Assembly: GCA_900149785.2 (NCBI GenBank)
Contig: FSSI02000007.1
Coordinates: forward strand, 1 to 64,000
From: Sodalinema lacuna_A
GTDB lineage: Bacteria > Cyanobacteriota > Cyanobacteriia > Cyanobacteriales > Geitlerinemataceae
Reading direction: 5' to 3'
DNA length: 64,000 nt
A program made the translations under genes and the position numbers. Each line of letters opens with the position of its first letter. Positions within the stretch are counted from its first letter, which is position 1. Below, one piece after another: positions 53,724 through 62,993 of the stretch. Under the pieces are notes generated by a model. It saw nothing but the letters and a program-made list of their open reading frames with translations, did not search any database and was not told the DNA's origin.

Positions 53724-53788
53724 GGTGCGTTCCGGCAGCATATAGCCTATCGGTAAACCCCCACAAGGGTTGCAAGCCGGAACACACC
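53724..53788. repeat. MITE-like interspersed repeat, copy C (short, diverged)
   Basis: Inverted ends GGTGCGTTCCGGC (53724-53736) and GCCGGAACACACC (53776-53788) with one mismatch. They resemble the ends of copies A and B. The 39-bp interior has CCTATCG in common but lacks the large palindrome. Confidence 0.7.
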
Positions 53789-53830
53789 CTACCCCTTATT
53801 ACTATCCCCTCAGTGGAGGGGGTGATTCCC

Positions 53831-53872
53831 TGTTCCCTGTTCCCTGTTCCCTGTTCCCTGTTCCCTGTTCCC
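53831..53872. repeat. STRR heptamer array TGTTCCC (6 copies) before treY
   Basis: Six exact units ending 9 bases before the treY ATG, in the position expected for a ribosome-binding site. Confidence 0.95.
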
Positions 53873-53881
53873 TCTAAAACC

Positions 53882-56668
53882 ATGACTCCCCCCATCGCCA
53901 CGTATCGCCTGCAATTCAACCCCAACTTTGGCTTTGATGCTGCCCGAGACATTGTTGATTATCTCCATAATCTGGGTATCTCAACGATTTATGCCTCGCC
54001 AATCTTTAAAGCCCGCAGTGGCAGTAGCCATGGCTATGATGTCGTCGATCCCCGAGTGTTGAACCCCGAATTGGGTAGCCCCGAAGCCTTTAGTGGACTC
54101 ATTGAAAAACTCCATGAGTGTGAGATGAGTTGGTTGCAAGACATTGTCCCCAACCACATGGCGTATGATAGTAATAATCCCTTTCTTGTTGATGTCCTAG
54201 AATATGGCACAAATTCCGAGTATTATCACTTTTTTGACATTCAATGGGAACATCCCGATCGCGATATCAACGGCAAGATTCTTGCCCCATTTTTAGGTGA
54301 TTTTTACGGACAATGTCTCGAAAAAGGCGAACTCAAACTAGAGTATTCAGAAGCCGGGTTAAGTATCAACTATTATCAGTTGCGATTTCCCCTCCGCATT
54401 GAGTCTTACACTGAACTTCTCACCCACAATTTAGGTGAACTGCGGCGACTTCTCGGGCGTGAACATCCCGATTTTATTAAACTCTTGGGCGTTCTCTATC
54501 TCCTCAAAGGTGCTATCACAGAAACCGAAAAACGTCAATACAAAGACCAAGCGGCATTTGTCAAAGGGTTGATTTGGGAACTTTATCAATCAAACCCAGA
54601 GATTCGCACCTTTATCGATCGCAACGTAGAAACCTTTAACGGAACCGTCGGAGATCCCGACAGTTTTGACAGTTTAGATCGGATTTTGGGGAATCAATAC
54701 TTTCGTCTTGCGTTCTGGAAAGTTGGGGCAGAAGAACTCAACTATCGCCGCTTTTTTACCATCAACGAGCTGATTTGTGTCAGCATCGAAGAAGAAACCG
54801 TATTTGACCTCACCCATAGCTATATCAAGGAATTAGTCGAAAATGGCTCATTTCAAGGTGTTCGCGTGGATCACATCGATGGACTCTACGACCCTAAACA
54901 ATATCTCGATCGCCTCTCGGAACAACTCGGCGACACCTATGTTGTCGTGGAAAAAATCCTAGAGGGCAACGAAACCCTCCCGGAAGATTGGGCGATTCAA
55001 GGAACATCAGGTTACGACTTTCTCTACACCGTCAACAATCTCTTTTGCCAAACCGCCAACGAAGCCGCCTTCACTCGTATTTATCAACGTTTCTCTGGAC
55101 AATGGCGGTCGTATCATGAGTTGGAAGTTCACTGTAAGCGACTCATCGCCGAAACCAATCTCGCCGGAGATATCGAGAACTTGGCCAACTTCCTCAAACA
55201 ACTGGCCAGTCAATATCGCTATGCCAGTGATTTCACTCTAGGGGGCTTACGACGGGCAATTCAGGAACTGTTGGTGGTGTTTCCCATTTATCGCACTTAT
55301 ATCACACCAACGGGCTTAAATCGCCGCGATCGCAGCCATATCGAACGGGCCGTTCAGGCGGCGAAACGGCAAAAACCGCAACTGGCCAACGAATTGAGTT
55401 TCATTGAAAAGCTATGGCTATTAGACTATGACGAGGACATGAGTGAGGCTGAAAAAGCCCAATGGACTCATTTCGTGATGCGAATGCAACAGTTTTCGGG
55501 GCCATTGATGGCAAAAGGGGTCGAAGATACCCTGTTTTATATCTATAATCGCCTCATTTCCCTCAACGAAGTGGGCGGATCTCCCGGTCGTTTTGGCATT
55601 ACCCTCTCAGAGTTTCATGGCTTCAACCAACAACAGGCCACCTATTGGACTGAATCCATGAACGCCTCCTCCACCCACGACACCAAACGCAGCGAGGATA
55701 TGCGGGCCCGCCTCAACGTTCTCTCGGAACTTCCCGAAGAATGGGAAGCGGCGGTTACCAGTTGGAAGCAAATCAACCAAAATCGCCGCCAGGATGACTC
55801 AGAAAGTCCCGATACGAACGATGAGTATTTCCTCTATCAAACCTTGGTGGGGGTGTTTCCCTTCGATCCCTATGATTTAGGGAACGTCCGCGATCGCGTT
55901 GAAGAGTATGTGGTGAAAGCCGTTCGCGAAGCCAAAGTCCACACCGCCTGGCTACGGCCCGACACCGACTATGAGGAAGCCTTTGTGGCCTTTGTCCGCC
56001 AAGTTCTGGCCGACGGCGATGACAATGAGTTTCTCGCCGCCTTCCGTCCCTTCCAACAAAAAATCGCCGGTTACGGGATGCTAAACTCCCTATCTCAAAC
56101 CCTCCTAAAACTCACCGCCCCCGGCGTTCCCGACTTATACCAAGGAACCGAACTCTGGGACTTTAGTTTAGTCGACCCTGATAACCGCCGCCCCGTTGAT
56201 TATGGCCGCCAAGCCCAACTCCTTCAGGACTTGCAAAACTGGGCCGCCGCCGATTTACCGGGACTGTTGGCGGATCTCAAATACAACGCCACCGATGGAC
56301 GAATTAAACTATTTAGTATTCACCGTCTCCTGAGTACCCGTCACCAATACCGAGAGTTATTCGATCGCAGCGAATATCGTCCCCTACGAGTTACCGGCAA
56401 ACACGCCGATCGCGTGGTGGCCTTTCTGCGAAAATCAGGAGAGGCCCAGGCGATCGCGATCGCCCCCCGCTTCTGTACCGAACTCGTCGAACCGGGCCAG
56501 TTCCCCCTCGGCGACGACGTCTGGGGCAACACGGCTGTAGAAATCCCCGGAAGTGCCGCCCAAACCTGGGTTGAAGCCATTTCCGGGCGATCGCTCTCCC
56601 GCCAAACCACCCTCAGCGTCGGCCAACTCCTGGCCGACTTTCCCATCGCCCTCTGGGTTTCCGACTAA
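53882..56668 (+). CDS. treY: Malto-oligosyltrehalose synthase TreY
   Basis: About 928 residues from the ATG at 53882 (MTPPIATYRLQFN). The longer frame from 53813 only translates the heptamer repeat. GH13 motifs: DIVPNHMAY, nucleophile FQGVRVDHIDGLYDP, VVEKILEGNE, and STHDTKRSEDMRARL. It isomerises the reducing-end glucose of malto-oligosaccharides to an alpha-1,1 linkage. Length is normal for TreY. No Shine-Dalgarno: the six TGTTCCC units sit just upstream. Confidence 0.95.
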   Translation: MTPPIATYRLQFNPNFGFDAARDIVDYLHNLGISTIYASPIFKARSGSSHGYDVVDPRVLNPELGSPEAFSGLIEKLHECEMSWLQDIVPNHMAYDSNNPFLVDVLEYGTNSEYYHFFDIQWEHPDRDINGKILAPFLGDFYGQCLEKGELKLEYSEAGLSINYYQLRFPLRIESYTELLTHNLGELRRLLGREHPDFIKLLGVLYLLKGAITETEKRQYKDQAAFVKGLIWELYQSNPEIRTFIDRNVETFNGTVGDPDSFDSLDRILGNQYFRLAFWKVGAEELNYRRFFTINELICVSIEEETVFDLTHSYIKELVENGSFQGVRVDHIDGLYDPKQYLDRLSEQLGDTYVVVEKILEGNETLPEDWAIQGTSGYDFLYTVNNLFCQTANEAAFTRIYQRFSGQWRSYHELEVHCKRLIAETNLAGDIENLANFLKQLASQYRYASDFTLGGLRRAIQELLVVFPIYRTYITPTGLNRRDRSHIERAVQAAKRQKPQLANELSFIEKLWLLDYDEDMSEAEKAQWTHFVMRMQQFSGPLMAKGVEDTLFYIYNRLISLNEVGGSPGRFGITLSEFHGFNQQQATYWTESMNASSTHDTKRSEDMRARLNVLSELPEEWEAAVTSWKQINQNRRQDDSESPDTNDEYFLYQTLVGVFPFDPYDLGNVRDRVEEYVVKAVREAKVHTAWLRPDTDYEEAFVAFVRQVLADGDDNEFLAAFRPFQQKIAGYGMLNSLSQTLLKLTAPGVPDLYQGTELWDFSLVDPDNRRPVDYGRQAQLLQDLQNWAAADLPGLLADLKYNATDGRIKLFSIHRLLSTRHQYRELFDRSEYRPLRVTGKHADRVVAFLRKSGEAQAIAIAPRFCTELVEPGQFPLGDDVWGNTAVEIPGSAAQTWVEAISGRSLSRQTTLSVGQLLADFPIALWVSD

Positions 56669-56697
56669 CCCCCTTTCCCCTCTTGGGAGTTCCCCCC

Positions 56698-56739
56698 TGT
56701 TCCCTGTTCCCTGTTCCCTGTTCCCTGTTCCCTATTCCC
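56698..56739. repeat. STRR heptamer array TGTTCCC (5 copies plus variant) before treH
   Basis: Five exact units and a TATTCCC end unit, between the treY stop and treH start, followed by two TTGCCT-type units near 56751-56765. Confidence 0.93.
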
Positions 56740-56783
56740 TTCTTCCCCCCTCTTGCCTCTTGCCTTTTGACTTTTTCCCTACT

Positions 56784-58298
56784 ATGCCCCTCCTCCCCAA
56801 CAGTCCCCGCCTACAACCCGTTATCGACTACATCCGCGACACCTGGACAACCCTCACCCGCACCCAGGCCCATATCCTCGAAGCCGCCAAGGACAGTAAA
56901 ATCGAGCGTCCCCCCGGTTCTCCCTGGATTGTCTATATCTCGCCCCAGGAAGATCGCGATCTCGTCCAAGCTGAATTAAAAGAGATTTTGCCCCCCTCAG
57001 AGTTAACTCAAATTGAGTTACGGATTTTGCCGCCAGAAATGGATCAGATCGACGAACATGGTTTGTTATATCTGCCCAAATCCTACGTCGTTCCCGGCGG
57101 ACGCTTTAACGAACTCTACGGCTGGGATAGTTACTTTATTGGCTTAGGGCTATTGCGGGATGGAGAACTGGACCTGGCCCAGAACGCCGTAGACTTGCTG
57201 GTGTACGAGATTGAACATTATGGAACTGTCTTAAACGCCAACCGATCCTATATGTTAGAGAGGTCTCATCCGCCGTTATTGGCACGGGGGGCCTTAGACG
57301 TGTTTGCCTACACGGAAGACCGCGATTGGCTGCGATCGCTGCTGCCGGCCCTAGAACGCTATTATTTCTACTGGACCGTTCCCCCTCACCTCAACTCCTC
57401 CACCGGCCTCTCTCGCTATTACGCCCGAGGAACCACCCCCGCCCCGGAAGTGGTCAACTCGGAACGGGACGAACGTGGACGGACTCACTACGAACGGGTA
57501 CGAGACTATTACCGTCACTATCCCGTTGATGCCTATGACCTGAGTTTGTTCTACCACCGCAACAGTGATAGTCTCACCGAACTCTTCTATCAGGGCGATC
57601 GCTCTATGCGAGAATCAGGCTTTGATATCACCAACCGCTTTGGTCCGTTTAGTGCCGATATCGTCCATTACGTCCCCGTCTGTCTCAACGTCCTCCTCTA
57701 TCAAATGGAACGAGACATCGCCGAAATTCACCATCTCATGGGACATTGGGACTCCGTAGAAGTCTGGAAGAAATACGCCCACAACCGACAACAGGAAATT
57801 GATCGCTTTCTCTGGAATGAGGAGACGGGGTTATATTTTGACTACAATTTCCGCACCGAAACCCGAGGGACGTATGAGTTTGTCACCACCTTTATGCCTC
57901 TCTGGGCCGGACTCGCCTCCCCCGAACAAGCCCAACGCTTAGTGGACAATCTAGCGAAATTTGAGACCAAAGGCGGACTCCTCACCAGTACCCATGTCTC
58001 GGGGAACCAATGGGATGCCCCCTTCGGCTGGGCGCCCCTCCAGTTGTTTGCCATCAAGGGCCTACGCCGCTACGGCTATCATGATGAGGCGGACCGTCTG
58101 ACGGAGAAATTCATCAGCGTGGTGGTCACGGAGTTTGAGAAAAGCCGGACTCTTGTGGAAAAATACGATGTGGAGCGATGTTCAGCCGATGTCTCCGCTG
58201 AAATCCTCTTTGGCTACAGTTCCAATGAAATTGGCTTCGGCTGGACCAATGGCGTAGTTCGCGAACTCATCCATGACTGGCAGCAGCGATCGCCCTAA
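56784..58298 (+). CDS. treH: Trehalase (GH37)
   Basis: 504 residues from the ATG at 56784; longer frames run back through repeats and treY. Both trehalase signatures are present: PGGRFNELYGWDSYF (about 108-122) and QWDAPFGWAP (about 412-421). ILNANRSYMLERSHPP-like substrate contacts read VLNANRSYMLERSHPP here. No signal peptide, so cytosolic. Having it beside treZ-treY matches the treZ-treY-treH clusters of Nostoc-type cyanobacteria and allows rapid trehalose turnover on rehydration or salt downshift. Confidence 0.93.
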   Translation: MPLLPNSPRLQPVIDYIRDTWTTLTRTQAHILEAAKDSKIERPPGSPWIVYISPQEDRDLVQAELKEILPPSELTQIELRILPPEMDQIDEHGLLYLPKSYVVPGGRFNELYGWDSYFIGLGLLRDGELDLAQNAVDLLVYEIEHYGTVLNANRSYMLERSHPPLLARGALDVFAYTEDRDWLRSLLPALERYYFYWTVPPHLNSSTGLSRYYARGTTPAPEVVNSERDERGRTHYERVRDYYRHYPVDAYDLSLFYHRNSDSLTELFYQGDRSMRESGFDITNRFGPFSADIVHYVPVCLNVLLYQMERDIAEIHHLMGHWDSVEVWKKYAHNRQQEIDRFLWNEETGLYFDYNFRTETRGTYEFVTTFMPLWAGLASPEQAQRLVDNLAKFETKGGLLTSTHVSGNQWDAPFGWAPLQLFAIKGLRRYGYHDEADRLTEKFISVVVTEFEKSRTLVEKYDVERCSADVSAEILFGYSSNEIGFGWTNGVVRELIHDWQQRSP

Positions 58299-58383
58299 CC
58301 CCCCTCCAGCACTCCCAAACTTTTGTTAGGATGGAAAAAGACTTATCGCCCCCCAACGGCCATTGCCATTAAGGTAACCCAAA

Positions 58384-58490
58384 GCCCAAATGATGCGTTC
58401 CGGCTTGTAGTAGGGGCGAAAAATTTTTCGCCCCTACAATCGATAGGCTTAGGTCAAAACCTCTCCTGATGCCGGAACGCATCCTACCTC
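58384..58490. repeat. MITE-like interspersed repeat, copy B (inverted relative to A)
   Basis: About 107 bp, inverted copy of 42039-42142. Ends TGATGCGTTCCGGC and GCCGGAACGCATCC, central palindrome about 58410-58439. It lies between treH and mnmA. Confidence 0.88.
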
Positions 58491-58535
58491 TCTGTGTCCT
58501 CGGGCGACCACAAGGGTGCGCCCCTACGTGGTTCC

Positions 58536-58570
58536 CCTCTTGCCTCTTGCCTCTTGCCTCTTGCCTCTTT
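58536..58570. repeat. STRR heptamer array CTTGCCT before mnmA
   Basis: Four to five CTTGCCT units ending about 6 bases before the mnmA ATG. Confidence 0.9.
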
Positions 58571-58575
58571 CCCCC

Positions 58576-59643
58576 ATGACCCATTCTCCTAAAAAAGTTG
58601 TCGTCGGTTTATCTGGCGGAGTCGATAGTTCAACCGCTGCGGCACTCTTGCACCACGAAGGCTATGATGTGGTGGGATTGACCCTTTGGCTGATGAAGGG
58701 CAAGGGTCAATGTTGCTCAGAAGGCATGGTGGATGCCGCTGAACTCTGCGAACAGTTAGGGGTTCCCCATCATGTGGTGGACAGCCGCGAAGTCTTTGAA
58801 AACAACATTATTAACTATCTCGTCTCCGGCTATAGTGCCGGGGTGACGCCTCTGCCCTGTTCTCAATGCAATCGGGCCGTTAAGTTTGGCCCCATGATTG
58901 ACTATGCCCGTCAAGAATTGGGGGTTGACAAAATCGCCACGGGGCATTATGCACAAGTGGAGTTTGACGAAAACAGCGGCCGCTACCGTCTCTTGCGGGC
59001 CGTTGACCGTCAAAAAGACCAAACCTATTTTCTCTATGATCTCTCTCAAGAGGTCTTAGCGCATTGTGTCTTTCCCCTCGGGAAATATCCCAAATCCGAA
59101 ACGCGCCGCATCGCCGCCGAGTTTAATCTGCTGACGGCGGAGAAGCCAGAAAGTCAGGATTTATGTTTAGTGGAGTCCCACGGGTCTATGAAGACCTTTC
59201 TGGAGAAATATCTCGCGCCCAAACCGGGGGATATTGTGGACCTCGATGGCAAGGTGTTGGGACAACATGAGGGGATTCACAACTACACCATCGGTCAACG
59301 GAAGGGCCTCGGGATTGCAGCGGCCCATCCCTTGTATGTGGTGGCGTTGGATACTGGGCGTAATCAGGTTGTGGTGGGCGATCGCGCCAGCGTACACCAC
59401 CCCGATTGTACGGTGAACCGGGTCAACTGGGTGGGCATTGCCGCCCCCGCCTCTCCAGTCCGCGCACAAGTGCAAGTCCGCTACCGCACTCGTCCCGCTG
59501 AGGCGACGTTGGTTCCCTTAGATGGGGGACGGATTCAGGTCAAGTTTGATGAACCCCTATTTGGGATTACTCCCGGCCAGGCGGCGGTCTGGTATGACGG
59601 TGATGTGCTACTCGGGGGCGGAATTATCGAGGCCTCTGATTAG
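58576..59643 (+). CDS. mnmA: tRNA-specific 2-thiouridylase MnmA
   Basis: 355 residues from the ATG at 58576 (MTHSPKKVVVGLSGG). The PP-loop GLSGGVDSS binds ATP. The catalytic cysteines are in PLPCSQCNR and KPESQDLCLVE. The central IGQRKGLGI and C-terminal beta-barrel are intact. It thiolates U34 of Lys, Glu and Gln tRNAs. An in-frame start at 58516 would only add repeat-encoded residues. The leader is pyrimidine-rich with no Shine-Dalgarno. Confidence 0.95.
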   Translation: MTHSPKKVVVGLSGGVDSSTAAALLHHEGYDVVGLTLWLMKGKGQCCSEGMVDAAELCEQLGVPHHVVDSREVFENNIINYLVSGYSAGVTPLPCSQCNRAVKFGPMIDYARQELGVDKIATGHYAQVEFDENSGRYRLLRAVDRQKDQTYFLYDLSQEVLAHCVFPLGKYPKSETRRIAAEFNLLTAEKPESQDLCLVESHGSMKTFLEKYLAPKPGDIVDLDGKVLGQHEGIHNYTIGQRKGLGIAAAHPLYVVALDTGRNQVVVGDRASVHHPDCTVNRVNWVGIAAPASPVRAQVQVRYRTRPAEATLVPLDGGRIQVKFDEPLFGITPGQAAVWYDGDVLLGGGIIEASD

Positions 59644-59650
59644 AATGAGT

Positions 59651-60172
59651 TTACTCCTCCCCTCGGAAGCGTTCGAGCAACTCCTCACGAGACAACTGCA
59701 TCAACAGAGGGGTAAACTCCTCCGCCGGTAATTGCAAAACCGCATCAATCAGAGAGGTTAACTCATCATCGAGGGAACCAAAGCGAACCTGCAACAGATT
59801 TTCCACCACGCGACGTTCACCCTGTTGTAGCCCCTGTTGCAGACCCGTCAACTGAGCCGCTTCGAGTTGTTGGTCAAAAAGAGGAGATAAACGCATAATC
59901 AGTTCAGTATCCTCCCAATCCAGATTTTCCTGTGTTTGAAGGTCAGCCTTTAAGCGATTCAACAATACTAACGCACTCGCTCGGAGGGGATTGTCCGGAG
60001 GAAGCTGCTCAAGTTCCTCAATGGCTTCAGCTTGCACTCGGCCTCGCCCTAAAATTCTCAGCCATAGGGTGTCCGGATGACGAGGCAACTGATGAATCAC
60101 CACAAGGTGAGTTCGTAGCTGGGATGCCAAATGGTAAATTCCTTCACCCCACCCTCGTCTATTTATGAGTGT
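59651..60172 (-). pseudogene. N-terminally truncated nuclease-like (DUF/Rpn-type) protein
   Basis: The readable part starts around a TTG at 60130 and runs 159 residues; the frame stays open only to 60172. The sequence WGEGIYHLASQLRTHLVVIHQLP, written here in two parts (WGEGIYHLASQL, RTHLVVIHQLP), with TLWLRILGRGRVQ, ELIMRLSP and the Gln-rich GLQQGLQQGER tail, is the C-terminal half of a family common in cyanobacteria. That family normally has a PD-(D/E)xK-like N-terminal half of over 100 residues. Here the frame is cut by the 14-bp tandem array at 60157-60240. Probably non-functional. Confidence 0.7.
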
Positions 60173-60240
60173 CTATTTATGAGTGTCTATTTATGAGTGT
60201 CTATTTATGAGTGTCTATTTATGAGCGTCTATTTATGAGT
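60157..60240. repeat. 14-bp tandem repeat (x6) joining the pseudogene and the cyclase stop
   Basis: Six units GTCTATTTATGAGT (one with C at position 14) from 60157 to 60240. On the minus strand the last unit supplies the final codons and the TAG stop (60229-60231) of the adenylate cyclase. The other end runs into the truncated gene. Confidence 0.95.
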
Positions 60241-62853
60241 CATCGTTCTGACTCCATCCCAGTCTGGTGGGGGTTCATCGAGGAGATACTGTTGCGATGT
60301 TTCTAAGAGAATTTGCGAAGGTTTATCCTCCGGACGAAGTTGTAATGCCGCTTCAAAACAGGCGATCGCCTGCTCGAAATTACGCCCCAAATAGTCTTCT
60401 CGACCCACCTTATATAAATGCAAAAACTTGGTTGTTTCCCGATCTAAATCATTCCGTCTAATATCAATTAACTCATAAATACTACTCGCGGTTTTCTTCC
60501 CCTTAACGCGAATCTTATCAATTTCACGAACCCAGACGCGATCGGCACATAAATTATAGGTGTACTCACTCAAAATAATATCACAGCCATATTCCTTCGT
60601 CAGACTTTCCAAACGGGCGCTTAAATTGACCCCATCACCAATTACCGTATAATCCATGCGTTTTTGAGAGCCAATATTTCCAGAAACAACTTCTCCAGAA
60701 CTAATCCCAATCCCAATACGAATCTTAGGCTGATTTTCGATAATTCGCTGTTCATTAAACTCCGCCAAACGGCGACGCATATCCAACGCCGAACGAATCG
60801 CCATCCAAGCATGATTTTCCGTTAACGGAAGCGGCGCGCCAAATACCGCCATTAACGCATCCCCAATAAACTTATCGAGGGTTCCCTCAAAGTTGAACAC
60901 CGCCTCAACCATCGTCTCAAAGTATTGATTGAGAAGCGTCACCACCTCCGACGCATCAAAGTTTTCCGTCATGGTGGTATAGCCGCGAATATCGGAAAAC
61001 AGAATCGTGACATCTTTGCGTTCCCCCACCATTAAGGCGTCTTCCCCCAACGCCATCACCTGTTCGGCGACATTCGGGGTCATGTAACGATACATAGCCG
61101 TTTTCATGCGTTTCTCGCGGCTGATATCTTCGAGAACCACTAATCCCCCTCGTACACCTCCCTCGGGGTTTGTTAACGGCGTTACCGTTAAATTGATACT
61201 GCGTTCAACAGAAGAGACTTTGGCTTTAGGAATCCGGGTCGGATGTTTGATATGCTTGAGGGTACTGCCATACCAAATACGATAGGTTTCGGGTTCTTCG
61301 GTTTCCAGGGTCGCCAAAAGATACAGCGGTAGTTCGATGCTGTCGATATCCTCTTCTAAGGTTTCAATATCAGGTTCAATCGCCGTTTCATCTAGGATGT
61401 TCGTCTCAGAAATTGTATAAATCCCTAACACCACATTTTGCTCGGGGACATAATGACGTGCGGCATGAGATAAACTATCTTCAAGGCGAAACTTTAGGCT
61501 TTCGATGGGGATGGCTTCCCAGACAAAACAACCGATCAAACTTTCTTCCCAAACCCGCTGGTGATATTTACCGGTTTCAGACTTGATGGGGCATCCTAAT
61601 AATTCTAATGCCGCTTCATTGATGGTAACAATTTTGCCCTGCATATCCGTTGAAATAACCGCATCGGATAGACTTTGTAGAATATCTTTTTGATATTGTT
61701 TTTCAACGTTAACATCTTGGAAGAGTTGAGCATTTTCTAGGGCAATTCCTGCCTGGATATTAAACGCTTCCATGAAAAATTCATCGGAGCGGGTGAAGCT
61801 CCCCTGATACTTGTTAATCAGTTGAGTGACACCGATGAGGATGCCTTCAGAGTTGAAGACGGGCATACAAAGGATATTCCGAGTAATGTAGCCAGTTTTT
61901 TGGTCAGTAGAGGGGTCAAAACGGGGGTCTTCATAGGCATCAGAAATGTTTAACGGTTTCCCCGTAGAGGCGACATATCCTGCAATTCCTTTGTTGCTAG
62001 GAATGCGAATTTCCATCATGGTTTTGCCGTCAGCTTTGGCGATTTTAGTCCAAAGTTCGCGACTTTCTTCAGCTAAAAGAAATAACGTGCTACGGTCAGC
62101 TTTTAGCAGTTGCCGAGCCTGATCCATGACCGTTCGTAAGGTCGTTTCTAGGTCTAAACTTTGCCCGAGAGAAGTGGTTGCATTGAGGAGAGCCGCAACA
62201 CCACGTTGATTTTGAGCGGCTCGATAAAAGGATTGACAACTTTCGAGAATAATGCCGATGGTGTCGGAGAATGTATCAAAGGTGGTTAGATCGTCTTGCG
62301 TAAATTGTTCGTGATCCGTCTGATTCAGGAGTTGAACGACCGCCATCACTTGCTGGCGGTCTTTGCTGCTAAAAATGGGGGCGCAGAGCAAGTTATGGAC
62401 CGGATCTCCGGAAAATTCATCTACTTCTTTGTTAAACAGAGGATGTTCTTGGGGAGACGCGACGGTGACTCCTTTTCCGGTACTAGCGACTTGACCCAAA
62501 ATCCCCACATTGGAGGGAAGCCGTAATTCCTTGGAGGTTCCATCGGCGAGAGTGACTTTAGACCACAATTGTTGACGATCGCCATCGAGAAGAAAAATCG
62601 TTGTGCGTTGGGCCTTTAAAATCTGCCCAATCTTGAGGGTAAACGCATCGAGAAGTTCTTCGAGGATCGTTTCTAAGGTACTATCATTGAGAAATTCGAT
62701 CGCCCGAGTATACTGCTGAAATTCTGCGGTGATGAAATCCAGCAAACTAATAAATTGATGGGCTTCTAAGCCTTCAACACGGCGGGCTAACCCTCCGACG
62801 CCATCTCCCTGGATGAGTGTCGTCAGAATATTGCCCGCATTCGGGAACTTCAT
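60229..62853 (-). CDS. Adenylate cyclase, CyaB1-like (GAF-GAF-PAS-CHD-TPR)
   Basis: 874 residues. GAF-A (about 55-205) is followed by GAF-B (about 230-375) with an NK...F...DE cyclic-nucleotide signature (INKYQGSFTRSDEFF), then a PAS-like region (about 390-530), a class III cyclase domain (about 605-800) and a C-terminal TPR. Catalytic residues: metal Asp in LFSDIRGYT and in FIGDALMAVFG, adenine-specifying Lys in TLDKFIGD and Thr in YTVIGDG, transition-state Asn/Arg in GVNLSARLES. The layout equals Anabaena CyaB1, where cAMP binding to GAF-B stimulates activity. The stop codon lies inside a 14-bp tandem repeat. Confidence 0.94.
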   Translation of the reverse strand: MKFPNAGNILTTLIQGDGVGGLARRVEGLEAHQFISLLDFITAEFQQYTRAIEFLNDSTLETILEELLDAFTLKIGQILKAQRTTIFLLDGDRQQLWSKVTLADGTSKELRLPSNVGILGQVASTGKGVTVASPQEHPLFNKEVDEFSGDPVHNLLCAPIFSSKDRQQVMAVVQLLNQTDHEQFTQDDLTTFDTFSDTIGIILESCQSFYRAAQNQRGVAALLNATTSLGQSLDLETTLRTVMDQARQLLKADRSTLFLLAEESRELWTKIAKADGKTMMEIRIPSNKGIAGYVASTGKPLNISDAYEDPRFDPSTDQKTGYITRNILCMPVFNSEGILIGVTQLINKYQGSFTRSDEFFMEAFNIQAGIALENAQLFQDVNVEKQYQKDILQSLSDAVISTDMQGKIVTINEAALELLGCPIKSETGKYHQRVWEESLIGCFVWEAIPIESLKFRLEDSLSHAARHYVPEQNVVLGIYTISETNILDETAIEPDIETLEEDIDSIELPLYLLATLETEEPETYRIWYGSTLKHIKHPTRIPKAKVSSVERSINLTVTPLTNPEGGVRGGLVVLEDISREKRMKTAMYRYMTPNVAEQVMALGEDALMVGERKDVTILFSDIRGYTTMTENFDASEVVTLLNQYFETMVEAVFNFEGTLDKFIGDALMAVFGAPLPLTENHAWMAIRSALDMRRRLAEFNEQRIIENQPKIRIGIGISSGEVVSGNIGSQKRMDYTVIGDGVNLSARLESLTKEYGCDIILSEYTYNLCADRVWVREIDKIRVKGKKTASSIYELIDIRRNDLDRETTKFLHLYKVGREDYLGRNFEQAIACFEAALQLRPEDKPSQILLETSQQYLLDEPPPDWDGVRTMTHK

Positions 62854-62993
62854 GATGGCGATCGCCTAGCTCAAGGTAGAATTAAACAGCAGCTTTGCAT
62901 AGATTAACCTAATTCTAATCGAGATGTCGGTAACGTCGAGCATTTGAGTGGTCCTCTCTTGGGTCTCTATGGGGGCTAAGGTCTCTGTCGAGT

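Noticed and set aside
53813..53881. Upstream extension of treY (SLFPVPC repeats)
   Set aside because: It merely translates the TGTTCCC array; the family starts at MTPPIATYRLQF.
56553..56783. 77-residue extension of trehalase
   Set aside because: It overlaps treY and runs through repeat DNA; low-complexity Pro/Ser/Leu sequence.
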